Origin: Azospirillum oryzae
GTDB lineage: Bacteria; Pseudomonadota; Alphaproteobacteria; Azospirillales; Azospirillaceae
DNA: 64,000 bases
NCBI RefSeq assembly: GCF_900177515.1
Contig: NZ_FXAK01000007.1
Span: forward strand, 2,092,501-2,156,500
Reading direction: 5' to 3'
Shown: positions 55,836-64,000 of the stretch, one piece after another
Position numbering within the stretch: the first letter of the stretch is position 1
Layout: each line of letters opens with the position of its first letter
Program-made: the position numbers and the translations under genes
The notes under the pieces: model-generated
Seen by the model: only the letters and a program-made list of their open reading frames with translations
What the model was told of the DNA's origin: nothing
The model's database searches: none

Positions 55836-57091
55836 CGATCGATTTCTCCGAAAACGATGTCCATCGAGGCGATGTTGGCGACTGCGTCGGCCAGCATGTG
55901 ACCCTTCGACATGAAGTCCAGGCCCTGAAGATGGGCGAAGCCCGGCGCGCGGATCTTGCAGCGGTAGGGCTTGTTGGTGCCGTCGGACACCAAATACACG
56001 CCGAACTCGCCCTTGGGCGCCTCGATGGCGGTGTAGGTCTCGCCGGCCGGAACGTGGAAGCCCTCGGTGAAGAGCTTGAAGTGGTGGATCAGCGCTTCCA
56101 TCGAGCGCTTCATCTCGCCGCGCGGCGGCGGGGACACCTTGCGGTCCTCGATCTTGTAGGGACCGGCAGGCATCTCCTTGCAGCACTGGCGGATGATGCG
56201 CAGCGACTGCTTCATCTCCTCCATGCGCACGAGATAGCGCGCCCAGCAGTCGCCTGTCAGGCCGACCGGGACGTCGAACTCCATGCGGTCATAGACCTCG
56301 TAGGGCTGCGACTTGCGCAGATCCCAGGCGACGCCGGAGCCGCGCAGCATCGGGCCGGTGAAGGCCCAGTCGAGCGCCTGCTCCTTGGTGACGATGCCGA
56401 TGTCGACCGTGCGCTGCTTGAAGATGCGGTTCTCGGTCAGCAGGCTTTCGAGGTCGTCCATGAACTTCGGAAAACGCTCGGTGAAGGCCCAGATGTCGTC
56501 CAGCAGGCCGTCCGGGATGTCCCAGGCGACGCCGCCCGGCCGGAAGTAGTTGGCGTGCAGGCGGGCACCCGACACGCGCTCGTAGAACTCCATGAGGATT
56601 TCGCGTTCCTCGAAGCCCCACAGCGCCGGGGTGATCGCGCCGACGTCCAGCGCACCGGTCGTGATCGACAGGATGTGGTTCAGGATGCGCGTGATTTCCG
56701 AGAACAGCACGCGGATGTATTGGGCGCGCAGCGGCGCCTTGATCTGCAGCAGGTTCTCGATGCCGAGCACATAGGCGTGCTCCATGCACATCGGGCTGAC
56801 ATAATCCAGGCGGTCGAAATACGGCACGGCCTGGATGTAGGTCTTGTACTCGATCAGCTTTTCGGTGCCGCGGTGCAGCAGGCCGATGTGCGGATCGCAA
56901 CGCTCCACCACCTCGCCGTTCAGCTCCATCACCAGACGGAGCACGCCGTGGGCGGCCGGGTGCTGCGGCCCGAAATTCATCGTGTAGGGCTTGATCTGCG
57001 TCTTGGTCTCCGGACCGGAGGCGCTGTTCGCCCCGTTCGGACCAGTTGCTACGACGCCGGTCGCCGATTCGGTCGAAACGGTCATGCTCAC
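55832..57091 (-). CDS. nuoD: NADH-quinone oxidoreductase subunit D
   Basis: 419 residues from GTG at 57091, which overlaps the nuoC stop (GTGA) and has GGGAG nine bases upstream; the ATG at 57085 is a close alternative. The 49-kDa subunit with the quinone-site HPAAHGVLR loop ([20 protein letters not shown]) and the conserved His/Tyr. Derived from hydrogenase large subunits but without Ni ligands. Confidence 0.95.
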   Translation of the reverse strand: MSMTVSTESATGVVATGPNGANSASGPETKTQIKPYTMNFGPQHPAAHGVLRLVMELNGEVVERCDPHIGLLHRGTEKLIEYKTYIQAVPYFDRLDYVSPMCMEHAYVLGIENLLQIKAPLRAQYIRVLFSEITRILNHILSITTGALDVGAITPALWGFEEREILMEFYERVSGARLHANYFRPGGVAWDIPDGLLDDIWAFTERFPKFMDDLESLLTENRIFKQRTVDIGIVTKEQALDWAFTGPMLRGSGVAWDLRKSQPYEVYDRMEFDVPVGLTGDCWARYLVRMEEMKQSLRIIRQCCKEMPAGPYKIEDRKVSPPPRGEMKRSMEALIHHFKLFTEGFHVPAGETYTAIEAPKGEFGVYLVSDGTNKPYRCKIRAPGFAHLQGLDFMSKGHMLADAVANIASMDIVFGEIDR

Positions 57092-57717
57092 GGCTTCTTG
57101 CTCCCGTCCTGGAGGGCCGCCTTCTCATCGCCGGGCAGCATGACGTTGGTCATGCCTTCCCACGGGCTGAGGAAGTCGAAGGCGCGGAAATCCTGGGTCA
57201 GACGGACCGGCTCGTAGATCACGCGCTTCTGGTCTTCGTCGTAGCGGGCTTCGACGTAGCCGGTCAGCGGGAAGTCCTTGCGGAAGGGGTGCCCCTCGAA
57301 CCCGTAGTCGGTGAGGATGCGGCGCAGGTCCGGATGGTTCTCGAAGAAGATGCCGAACAGGTCCCACACCTCGCGCTCGAACCAGTTCGCGGCGCTGAAG
57401 ACGGCAACGGCCGACGGGACGGGCGTGTCCTCGTCGGTGGCCAGCTTCACGCGCATGCGCTGGTTGTGGGTGTAGCTGAGCAGCTGGTAGACGACCTCGA
57501 ACCGCTCCACGCGGTCCGGGTAATCGACCGCGGTGATGTCGGTCAGCTGCTCGAACCGGGTGGCCGGATCGTCGCGCAGCGCTGTCAGCACCGCCAGGAT
57601 GGCCGGCCGTTTGACCGTTACCATCAGTTCGCCGAGCCTCACCTCGACCTTCAGGACGTCGCCGCCGATCTTGGCCGCGATGTCGTCCCCGAGTTCCTTC
57701 AACGCCTGTTCGGACAT
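57088..57717 (-). CDS. nuoC: NADH-quinone oxidoreductase subunit C
   Basis: 209 residues. The 30-kDa subunit with the signature [20 protein letters not shown] and [13 protein letters not shown]. NuoC and NuoD are separate genes here, unlike the fused E. coli form. A 99-base gap to nuoB contains GC-rich sequence with no clear signal beyond its ribosome site. Confidence 0.96.
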   Translation of the reverse strand: MSEQALKELGDDIAAKIGGDVLKVEVRLGELMVTVKRPAILAVLTALRDDPATRFEQLTDITAVDYPDRVERFEVVYQLLSYTHNQRMRVKLATDEDTPVPSAVAVFSAANWFEREVWDLFGIFFENHPDLRRILTDYGFEGHPFRKDFPLTGYVEARYDEDQKRVIYEPVRLTQDFRAFDFLSPWEGMTNVMLPGDEKAALQDGSKKP

Positions 57718-57816
57718 GGGTGGGACCCTGCCTTCCTACTTGTCTTCAGCGCGCTTCTCTTCCGGCCGCGGGTCCGGAGCCTCTTGCTTGGCCCCGGCCG
57801 GTCCGGTCCGCTGGGA

Positions 57817-58362
57817 TCAGCGGGCGATGCGGTTGCCGCGCTTGATCTTCTTCTGGAGCTGGAGGATGCCGTAAATCAGCGCCTCCGCCGTCGGCGGGCA
57901 GCCGGGCACATAGATGTCCACCGGCACGATCCGGTCGCAGCCACGCACCACCGCGTAGGAATAGTGGTAGTAGCCGCCGCCGTTGGCGCAGGAGCCCATC
58001 GAGATGACCCAGCGCGGCTCCGGCATCTGGTCGTAGACCTTGCGGAGTGCCGGGGCCATCTTGTTGGTCAGGGTGCCGGCGACGATCATGCAGTCGGACT
58101 GGCGCGGGCTGGGACGCGGAATCACGCCGAAACGGTCCAGGTCATACCGGCTCATATAGGCGTGGATCATCTCCACCGCGCAGCAGGCCAGACCGAAGGT
58201 CATCGGCCACAGCGAGCCCGTCCGGGCCCAGGCCAGCAGGTCCTCGTACTTCGCCAGCACGAAGCCCTTGTCCTGGATCTCGTCCGAGACCGCGCGGATG
58301 TAGGCGTCCTGTTCCGGTCCGGGCGGAATCGGCGCCAGCGGCTTGGCGACCTCTACTCCCAT
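57817..58362 (-). CDS. nuoB: NADH-quinone oxidoreductase subunit B
   Basis: 181 residues from ATG at 58362, with AAAGGAG upstream; the reading frame upstream of this ATG overlaps nuoA. Holds the terminal [4Fe-4S] cluster N2: the tandem Cys in [10 protein letters not shown], Cys in GSCANGGG and Cys in [10 protein letters not shown]. Overlaps nuoA by 10 bases. Confidence 0.96.
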   Translation of the reverse strand: MGVEVAKPLAPIPPGPEQDAYIRAVSDEIQDKGFVLAKYEDLLAWARTGSLWPMTFGLACCAVEMIHAYMSRYDLDRFGVIPRPSPRQSDCMIVAGTLTNKMAPALRKVYDQMPEPRWVISMGSCANGGGYYHYSYAVVRGCDRIVPVDIYVPGCPPTAEALIYGILQLQKKIKRGNRIAR

Positions 58363-58721
58363 TCCAGAGCTCCTTTCTTCCACTCATAAATGAAGCCGAT
58401 GGTCAGGATGCCCAGGAACAGCATCATCGACCAGAAGCCGAACAGCCCGATGTCGCCCAGGGCGACCGCCCACGGGAACAGGAAGGCGACTTCCAGGTCG
58501 AAGATGATGAACAGGATCGAGACCAGGTAGAACCGCACGTCGAACTTGGTGCGCGCGTCCTCGAACGGCTCGAAGCCGCATTCGTAGGGGGAGACCTTCT
58601 CGGCGTCCGGGTTCTTCGGGCTGATGACGTAGGATGCCCCAACCATCACCGCGGCCAGCGCGATGCCGATCAGCAGAAACACCAGGATCGGAAGATACTC
58701 AATGATCAGCGGAGTCGACAC
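58353..58721 (-). CDS. nuoA: NADH-quinone oxidoreductase subunit A
   Basis: 122 residues beginning with GTG at 58721. Three helices, with the conserved loop [20 protein letters not shown] and acidic helix [11 protein letters not shown]. First gene of the 14-gene operon; transcription probably begins near 58824. Confidence 0.95.
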   Translation of the reverse strand: MSTPLIIEYLPILVFLLIGIALAAVMVGASYVISPKNPDAEKVSPYECGFEPFEDARTKFDVRFYLVSILFIIFDLEVAFLFPWAVALGDIGLFGFWSMMLFLGILTIGFIYEWKKGALEWE

Positions 58722-58830
58722 CGCGTTCCTCCCATAAGCCCACGACCACGGGCGCCGTTCCGGCCGGGAAATCGGCGGAAGCGCAAAGCCGTGGCAGCCA
58801 TGCCTTGGATTAGCCCATCAGACGGGCCGG

Positions 58831-58836
58831 AATATA
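58831..58836 (-). promoter_or_regulatory. Possible -10 box of the nuo operon promoter
   Basis: TATATT on the minus strand, about 110 bases upstream of nuoA in an otherwise GC-rich gap. The matching -35 (TTTCCT at 17-base spacing) is poor, so the promoter may need an activator or be elsewhere in 58722-58965. The rest of this 244-base gap shows only an inverted AT-rich stretch near 58929-58939. Confidence 0.35.
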
Positions 58837-58965
58837 TGCCGAGACCGTGGGCAAGGAAAGCGCTTTGAATCGCTTTTCACCACGCGGAAGGACAAGCCGG
58901 CCCCCGCGAGAGAGCTTGGTAATACCACGTTTTTAAAACGGGGAAAAGGAAAGACAATACGCATG

Positions 58966-58996
58966 CGAAAAAGGACCCGCGGTTTGCGAGTCCTTT
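58966..58996 (-). terminator. Intrinsic terminator of tRNA-Asp
   Basis: Stem AAAGGAC (58970-58976) with GTCCTTT (58990-58996) plus an inner CGC/GCG pair and a 5-base loop. On the minus strand it runs into TTTTTCGC. It lies 40 bases after the 3' end of the tRNA. Confidence 0.8.
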
Positions 58997-59035
58997 GGAC
59001 ATACTGGCGCGTTACGCGCAATTTAAAAAAGAGAG

Positions 59036-59112
<77 letters not shown>

Positions 59113-59218
59113 GCAGAGCGACTTGTTTCAAAACACCACGCCGTTACAGAGCCAAAGGCTTGAACCGCTTAGTGTTTTCAACCGGAACCGTTGAAGGCCC
59201 CCGTCGTTCGGTGGGCGG

Positions 59219-59248
59219 TTTGTAGTCGCCCCGGCCGCCGCCTGTCAA
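59219..59248 (-). promoter_or_regulatory. tRNA-Asp promoter with AT-rich upstream element
   Basis: On the minus strand a perfect TTGACA (59243-59248) and TACAAA (59219-59224) are 18 bases apart. Just upstream is an A/T block (about 59252-59272, AAAATTTTTTGCAATTTGG on the minus strand) like an UP element. The sequence after the -10 is GC-rich, the kind of discriminator linked to stringent control. The start would be about 100 bases before the tRNA. This accounts for most of the 59113-59313 gap. Confidence 0.65.
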
Positions 59249-59313
59249 TCACCAAATTGCAAAAAATTTTCCGAAGGCGGAGCCGGCGGCACCGGGATGA
59301 TCCGCCCGCCCGC

Positions 59314-59541
59314 TCAGGGCAGACGGTGGGCGTCGCGACGCAGGGCCTCCAGCCGGTCGAAGGCCTGCAGCATACCGGCGGACAGTTCGCGATGGTCGAC
59401 CGCATCCGGTCCGCCGAACCGGGTCAGCGTCTCTTCCAGCGCGCGGGCCAGATGTTCAGCGACGTCGAGATGCTTCTGTTCCAGCGCCAGCTCCAGCGCG
59501 GCAAGGATGCGGTCGCCGAGCCGCCGTTCATTCAAGGTCAT
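59314..59541 (-). CDS. Small helical hypothetical protein, 75 residues
   Basis: 75 residues from ATG at 59541. Highly charged and helical (MTLNERRLGDRILAALELAL onwards), with no membrane segment. No family recognised. Third-codon GC is high, supporting a real gene. A GTG four codons upstream is an alternative start. Confidence 0.65.
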   Translation of the reverse strand: MTLNERRLGDRILAALELALEQKHLDVAEHLARALEETLTRFGGPDAVDHRELSAGMLQAFDRLEALRRDAHRLP

Positions 59542-59705
59542 GCGTTTCCCCACCCGTATCCGGCAGCGGTCGGCGAGGCGCCGTCCCGCTTGCGTTTCGA
59601 GCCGAGAATAGCAGCTTCGTCAGTCCTGCGCGCGGGATTCGCATCGCTGCGACATTTCGGAGGCAGCCCTTCCGGAACCGCCCTACCCCGTGCGATAGTC
59701 CGCCC

Positions 59706-59993
59706 ATGACGTTCCGTGACTCGCTCCTCTTCCGTCTCATCGCCGTTGTTCCAGCCGTCGCCGTCTTCGCGGCTGCGGGCCCCGCCATGGCGGCTGCCAA
59801 TGTCTCAGCCGCCCAGGCCGAGGCGAAGGAAATCGCCAAGTCGATGGGCAACTGCACGCCGGCCAAGGTCGAGGTGCTGCGTTACACCGTCGGACGGGAA
59901 GGATCGACGACCTTCAAGGTCGGCTGCACCGAGGAAAAGGACGCCTTCGTCGTCGTGCAATGCCGGGCGCGCATCTGCACCCTGCTTCGTTAA
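59706..59993 (+). CDS. Exported small hypothetical protein, 95 residues
   Basis: 95 residues with a signal peptide (about 1-30, ending PAMAAAN). The mature part, about 65 residues, has four Cys (GNCTPAKVE, VGCTEE, VQCRARICTLL) that could form two disulfides in the periplasm. No family recognised. It is 106 bases before another exported protein gene on the same strand. Confidence 0.75.
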   Translation: MTFRDSLLFRLIAVVPAVAVFAAAGPAMAAANVSAAQAEAKEIAKSMGNCTPAKVEVLRYTVGREGSTTFKVGCTEEKDAFVVVQCRARICTLLR

Positions 59994-60099
59994 GGCTCGC
60001 CCCATCGGCGAATTCACCGCTCGTTAACCGGGTTCGCGCGCAATGTGCAGGATGGGTGGCCCCTGCTTGGCAGGAGGGGCCGGCAAGGGGATTTGCAGG

Positions 60100-60537
60100 A
60101 TGGTGGGCGCAGTGATGAATGCGGCGCGAATGGGGTCCAGGCGGGCCCGGCTTGTCCTGTCGCTGGCGATTTCGGCGTGGGCACTGGCCGGCTGCACCTC
60201 CCCGCTCGGTCTGGCTGCGGCTGGGGCCGATGTCGTGACGCTGAACGCGACCAAGAAGACCATCGGCGACCATATCGTTTCGGCGGCCACCGGGCGCGAT
60301 TGCTCCATCCTCAGCTTCGAGAAGGACGGCGATTATTGCCCCGACAAGGTCGAGATCGACCGGTCGCGGCTCTATTGCTACCGCACGCTGGCCGACGTCG
60401 AATGCCACCACATTCCGGATCCCTACCGCAACGGCAACACCGCGCTGGCCAGTCCGCCGCCGGACGTGCGGACGCTGCCGCGCAAGCGGAGCTGGTTCGA
60501 CGACGCCACGCCCTATACGGCCAACAACGGGTCGTAA
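60100..60537 (+). CDS. Putative lipoprotein, 145 residues
   Basis: 145 residues from ATG at 60100 (GGGG nine bases upstream; later in-frame ATGs at 60115 and 60130 are possible). Signal peptide with lipobox LAGC (ALAGCTSPLG), so an outer- or inner-membrane lipoprotein is expected. The mature part contains several Cys (GRDCSILSFEKDGDYCPDKV, LYCYRTLADVECHHIP), suggesting disulfides. The family is unknown to me; the segment ATGRDCSILSFEKDG resembles small alphaproteobacterial lipoproteins. Confidence 0.8.
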   Translation: MVGAVMNAARMGSRRARLVLSLAISAWALAGCTSPLGLAAAGADVVTLNATKKTIGDHIVSAATGRDCSILSFEKDGDYCPDKVEIDRSRLYCYRTLADVECHHIPDPYRNGNTALASPPPDVRTLPRKRSWFDDATPYTANNGS

Positions 60538-60541
60538 GGCG

Positions 60542-61003
60542 TCAACGCACCTTCTTGGCGACGAAGGCCTTGGCGATCGCCATCATAGCCTTTTCATGAT
60601 TCGGCCCGCCGGCCGGGGCGCTGTGGATGGTGGCGCCCTTCCCCGCCGGCGCGGACTTGCCGGCAGGCGTTGCGCGCTGTGGAGCCTGCTGTTCGTCCGG
60701 CTCGCGGCCCAGTTGGTTCAGCAGAGTCTCGAGCGCATCGCGGCTGAGGCCGGAGGCCGACGGACGCCCGCCCCCCGCACCGCCGGCGGCGGCTGGGCGT
60801 GCGGCCGGCCTGCTGCTGGCGGGACGGCCGGCGCGTTCGATGGCGGCGGCGGCGATGGCTTTCAGGAAGGGCTGGGCGATGCCGCGCAGCAGGTCGGGAT
60901 CCTCGACGGCCCAGGCCATTAGGATCTTCTGCGCGTTCATCCGGCTGCCCTTGGCCGCCAGGATCGCTTCGCGCACCTTGCCGTCGACGTAGGAATTGCT
61001 CAT
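60542..61003 (-). CDS. Conserved hypothetical protein, 153 residues
   Basis: 153 residues from ATG at 61003. An N-terminal helical domain (SNSYVDGKVREAILAAKGSR onwards, ending near residue 60) is followed by an Ala/Pro/Gly-rich linker and a short helical C-terminus (NHEKAMMAIAKAFVAKKVR). No family recognised. Convergent with the lipoprotein gene, only four bases away. Confidence 0.7.
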   Translation of the reverse strand: MSNSYVDGKVREAILAAKGSRMNAQKILMAWAVEDPDLLRGIAQPFLKAIAAAAIERAGRPASSRPAARPAAAGGAGGGRPSASGLSRDALETLLNQLGREPDEQQAPQRATPAGKSAPAGKGATIHSAPAGGPNHEKAMMAIAKAFVAKKVR

Positions 61004-61170
61004 CGGGAATCGCCCACCGGGATGTGTCCGCCGACCTTGCAAATATCGGCGGGACTGTTCAGGACTGTTGAGCCAACTCGGTTAACAAACGGTTGCATGG
61101 CCCTTCCACCCCGCGGGATGAGACGGAAGAAGCGGTTGCTCCAATTGGAGGAGGCGCGGATAGTGGCGGC

Positions 61171-61824
61171 ATGCTGATCGAAACCTTCGCCGACCTGATC
61201 TGCCCCTGGTGCTACATCGGCAAGCGCCGGCTCGACCGCGCGCTGGTGCAGCGCCCGAACCTGCGCCCGGAAATCCGCTGGCAGCCGTTCCAGTTGAACC
61301 CGGACATGCCGCGCGGCGGTATGTCGCGTGACGAGTATCTCGCCGCCAAGTTCGGCGGGGCGGAGCGGGCGCGGCAGATTCACCGGGTGGTGGAGGATAC
61401 GGCGGCGCGCGACGGATTGCCGCTGGCACTCGACCGCATCCAGCGCACGCCCAACAGCTTCGACGCCCACCGTCTGGTCCGCATCGCCGGCCGGCTGGGG
61501 CTGGGCAACGCCATGGCCGACGCGCTGTTCGCCGCCTATTTCGTCGAGGGCGTGGACATCGGCGACCCTGACGCACTCGCCAGCGTCGCTGCCGGGCTGG
61601 GAATGGATTTCGTCGAGACACGGCGCCAGTTGTCCACCGATGCCGAATCGGCCTCTGTCCTAGCCGCCGATACGTTGGCCCGTCAGATGGGGCTGCAGGC
61701 GGTACCCTGCTATATCTTCAACCGCCGCTACGCGCTCTCCGGCGCGCAGGAGCCCGCGAGTTTCCTGCCGCTGCTCGACCTCGGCAGCGAGGAGCCGGAA
61801 AACCTGTCGGTCGTCTCATGCTGA
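61171..61824 (+). CDS. DsbA family oxidoreductase (FrnE-like)
   Basis: 217 residues from ATG at 61171; no clear ribosome site. Thioredoxin fold with active site CPWC at 11-14 and the FrnE-like C-terminal segment VPCYIFNRRYALSGAQEP, which contains the cis-Pro. No signal peptide, so it is cytoplasmic, like FrnE and 2-hydroxychromene-2-carboxylate isomerase homologues. Substrate unknown. Convergent with prpE across a bidirectional terminator. Confidence 0.9.
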   Translation: MLIETFADLICPWCYIGKRRLDRALVQRPNLRPEIRWQPFQLNPDMPRGGMSRDEYLAAKFGGAERARQIHRVVEDTAARDGLPLALDRIQRTPNSFDAHRLVRIAGRLGLGNAMADALFAAYFVEGVDIGDPDALASVAAGLGMDFVETRRQLSTDAESASVLAADTLARQMGLQAVPCYIFNRRYALSGAQEPASFLPLLDLGSEEPENLSVVSC

Positions 61825-61839
61825 TCCCGGTCCCGAAAT

Positions 61840-61865
61840 GAAGAAGGGCGGCCCGAAGGCCGCCC
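61840..61865. terminator. Bidirectional terminator between the DsbA-family gene and prpE
   Basis: Perfect 8-bp stem GGGCGGCC (61846-61853) and complement (61858-61865) with a CGAA loop. On the minus strand it is followed by TTCTTCATTT, fitting termination of prpE; the plus side has only CGCTTTC. Confidence 0.75.
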
Positions 61866-61882
61866 CGCTTTCATGAAGCCTG

Positions 61883-63820
61883 TCAGGCCGACGTGCTGCT
61901 GGCCTTGGCGTAGCCCAGCGTCTTCAACGCGTCGGCGATCTCCGGCAGGATGCCCGGATCGTCGATGGTCGCCGGCATCTTGTAGTCCTGGCTGTCGGCG
62001 ATCTTCTGCATGGTGCCGCGCAGGATCTTGCCGGAGCGGGTCTTCGGCAGGCGATCGACCACCAGGGCCCGCTTGAAGTCGGCGACCGGGCCGATCTGCT
62101 CGCGCACCAACTGGACGACTTCCCGGACGATCTCCTCGTGCGGGCGGGTCACGCCGGCCTTCAGGCAGACGAATCCCAGCGGCACCTGCCCCTTCAGGTC
62201 GTCGGCCACGCCGATCACCGCGCATTCGGCGACGTCCTTGTGGCTCGACAGCACCTCTTCCATGGCGCCGGTCGACAGGCGGTGGCCGGCGACGTTGATG
62301 ATGTCGTCGGTGCGGGCCATGACATAGACATAGCCGTCATCGTCGATGAATCCGGCGTCGCCGGTCTGGTAGTAGCCGGGATAATCGGCGAGGTAGGACT
62401 TCTTGAAGCGCTCGTCGGCGTTCCACAGCGTCGGCAGCGTGCCCGGAGGCAGCGGCAGCTTGACGCAGATGGCGCCGATGTCGCCGCGCGGAACCTCCTT
62501 CAGCTCGGCGTTCAGCACCCGCACGTCCCAGCCCGGCATCGGCCGGGTGGCGGAGCCGTACTTGATCGGGAACAGGTGGACGCCCAGCGGATTGCCGGAG
62601 ATCGCCCAGCCGGTCTCCGTCTGCCACCAGTGGTCGATCACCGGGACGTTCAGATTGTCCTCGGCCCAATGCAGCGTGTCGGGGTCCGACCGCTCGCCGG
62701 CCAGGAACAGGGCGCGGAAGTGCGACAGGTCGTACTTCTTCAGGTAATTGGCGTCCGGATCCTCGCGCTTGATAGCGCGGAAGGCGGTGGGGGCGGTGAA
62801 CAGCGTGCCGACCTTGTGCTGCTCGATCACCCGCCAGAAGGTGCCCGGATCGGGGGTCCCGACCGGCTTGCCTTCGAAGACCACGGTGGTGCAGCCGGTC
62901 AGCAGCGGCGCATAGACGATGTAGGAATGGCCGACGACCCAACCCACGTCCGACGCCGCCCAATACACCTCGCCCGGCTTGACGTTGTAGATGTTTGTCA
63001 TGGTCCAGCGCAGGGCCACCGCATGGCCGCCATTGTCGCGCACCACGCCCTTGGGCTGGCCGGTCGTGCCGGAGGTGTAGAGGATATAGAGCGGGTCGGT
63101 CGCCTTGACCGCCACGCACTCCGCCGGCTCGGCCTTCGCCACCGCCTCGGCCCAATCGACGTCGCGGCCTGCGATCAGGGAGGCGGTTTCCTGCGGGCGC
63201 TGCCAGACGATGACGCTGCCCGGCTTGTGGGCCGATTGCTCGATGGCGGCATCCAGCATCGGCTTGTACTTGACGATGCGGTTCGGCTCGATGCCGCAGG
63301 AGGCCGAAACGATGGCCTTGGGCTTGGCGTCGTCGATGCGGGTTGCAAGTTCGTGCGGGGCAAAGCCGCCGAACACCACCGAATGCACCGCGCCCAGACG
63401 GGCGCAGGCCAGCATGGCGACCAGAGACTGCGGGATCATCGGCATGTAGAGGAGAACGCGGTCGCCCTTCTCCACCCCCTGGGCGCGCAGCGCGCCGGCG
63501 AAACGGGCGACCTGGTCCTGCAACTCGACATAGGTGATGGTCTGGACGGTCTGGGTGACCGGGCTGTCATAGATGATCGCGGCCTGATCGCCGCGCCCGC
63601 CTTCCACATGGCGGTCCACCGCGTTGTAGCAGGTGTTCAGCTCCCCGCCGGTGAACCAGCGGTAGAAGGGCGCGTTGCTGTCGTCCAGCACCTTGTCCCA
63701 TGGCTTGTACCAGGAGATGTCCTTCGCCGCCTCTCCCCAGAACCCGGCCGGGTCCGACAAGGAGCGGGCATGCATCTGGTCGAAAAGCTCGGCAGTGGTG
63801 GTGCTGGCGATCGCGCTCAT
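61883..63820 (-). CDS. prpE: Propionyl-CoA synthetase PrpE
   Basis: 645 residues. AMP-forming acyl-CoA synthetase that activates propionate. The P-loop YTSGTTGQPKG and catalytic Lys in RSGKILRGTMQK are present. The stretch YWAASDVGWVVGHSYIVYAP and the EFFTGGELNT-like YRWFTGGELNTCYNAVDRHV near the N-terminus fit PrpE rather than acetyl-CoA synthetase. The 180-base upstream region to the window edge shows no clear promoter. Pathway partner of mce at 40299. Confidence 0.93.
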   Translation of the reverse strand: MSAIASTTTAELFDQMHARSLSDPAGFWGEAAKDISWYKPWDKVLDDSNAPFYRWFTGGELNTCYNAVDRHVEGGRGDQAAIIYDSPVTQTVQTITYVELQDQVARFAGALRAQGVEKGDRVLLYMPMIPQSLVAMLACARLGAVHSVVFGGFAPHELATRIDDAKPKAIVSASCGIEPNRIVKYKPMLDAAIEQSAHKPGSVIVWQRPQETASLIAGRDVDWAEAVAKAEPAECVAVKATDPLYILYTSGTTGQPKGVVRDNGGHAVALRWTMTNIYNVKPGEVYWAASDVGWVVGHSYIVYAPLLTGCTTVVFEGKPVGTPDPGTFWRVIEQHKVGTLFTAPTAFRAIKREDPDANYLKKYDLSHFRALFLAGERSDPDTLHWAEDNLNVPVIDHWWQTETGWAISGNPLGVHLFPIKYGSATRPMPGWDVRVLNAELKEVPRGDIGAICVKLPLPPGTLPTLWNADERFKKSYLADYPGYYQTGDAGFIDDDGYVYVMARTDDIINVAGHRLSTGAMEEVLSSHKDVAECAVIGVADDLKGQVPLGFVCLKAGVTRPHEEIVREVVQLVREQIGPVADFKRALVVDRLPKTRSGKILRGTMQKIADSQDYKMPATIDDPGILPEIADALKTLGYAKASSTSA

Positions 63821-64000
63821 GGCAGGGCGTCCCTCGTTCTATTTTGGTACTATTCGGTGCGTATTTCCTCTCGGCCGCGAAACGATCCGTTACGCAGCCT
63901 CCACAATCTGCGACAAAAGCATAAGTGCAGGCAAATGTCAGAAGGTCGGGGGTGCGACGGGCTGTCGCATTCCCCATTCGTGAAACGATGTTCCGACTCT

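Noticed and set aside
59184-59208. A second GGAAC-N16-CGTT match on the plus strand
   Set aside because: It points into the antisense of a small gene and lies inside the tRNA-Asp promoter region, with no plus-strand gene close downstream. About one chance match is expected in this window.

Overview
The window looks like a piece of the main chromosome of a high-GC alphaproteobacterium, most likely Azospirillum or a close relative in the Rhodospirillales. This is inferred from gene content, not from a database search. Pointers are the alphaproteobacterial Complex I operon (nuoABCDEFGHIJKLMN followed by birA, coaX, an RNase J gene, methylmalonyl-CoA epimerase and a DUF1467 gene), an ATP12-family chaperone, a short prolyl-tRNA synthetase, a DUF3309 gene behind a GGAAC-N16-CGTT promoter of the alphaproteobacterial EcfG type, and strong GC bias at third codon positions. 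Nearly all genes are housekeeping; no phage, transposase, integrase or CRISPR array was found.

Layout. 1-7 kb: the start of a bacteriohemerythrin gene, ligA, an unknown gene, a 120-bp composite palindromic repeat, guaB with a promoter overlapped by an operator-like palindrome, rlmE and a Ppx/GppA phosphatase. 7-10 kb: a branched-chain-amino-acid-type ABC binding protein, a possible structured RNA, and an ABC1/UbiB-type kinase. 10.3-14.1 kb: queA-tgt-queF-queG, an overlapping block for the late steps of queuosine synthesis. 14.2-22.6 kb: an Eis-like acetyltransferase that appears frameshifted, a large chemoreceptor, a CYTH protein, small stress-type membrane proteins, pssA-psd, and a DUF29 gene. 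22.7-27.5 kb: a complete BMP-type nucleoside ABC transporter. 27.7-34 kb: ygfZ, a PRC-barrel protein, crcB-rluC-HAD-ATP12, a cysteine-hydrolase-like protein, the second copy of the palindromic repeat and a dienelactone-hydrolase-like enzyme. 34-40.7 kb: lolC-lolD, proS, two coupled unknown genes, tag, DUF1467 and mce. 40.8-58.7 kb: RNase J, coaX, birA and the 14-gene nuo operon, all on the minus strand. 59-64 kb: tRNA-Asp with its own promoter and terminator, four small unknown genes, a DsbA-family protein and propionyl-CoA synthetase.

How the parts work together. The nuo operon encodes the proton-pumping NADH dehydrogenase. Propionyl-CoA synthetase and methylmalonyl-CoA epimerase both belong to propionate use but lie 20 kb apart. 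pssA-psd makes phosphatidylethanolamine and lolC-lolD exports lipoproteins. Many genes overlap by 1-14 bases (ATGA, GTGA or TGATG junctions), which implies translational coupling.

Most interesting items: the two-copy composite repeat, each copy in a convergent gene junction; the possible structured RNA at 8457-8751; the His-rich insertion in NuoL; the operator-like palindrome inside the guaB promoter; and the acetyltransferase whose frame would be restored by one extra C in a C run.
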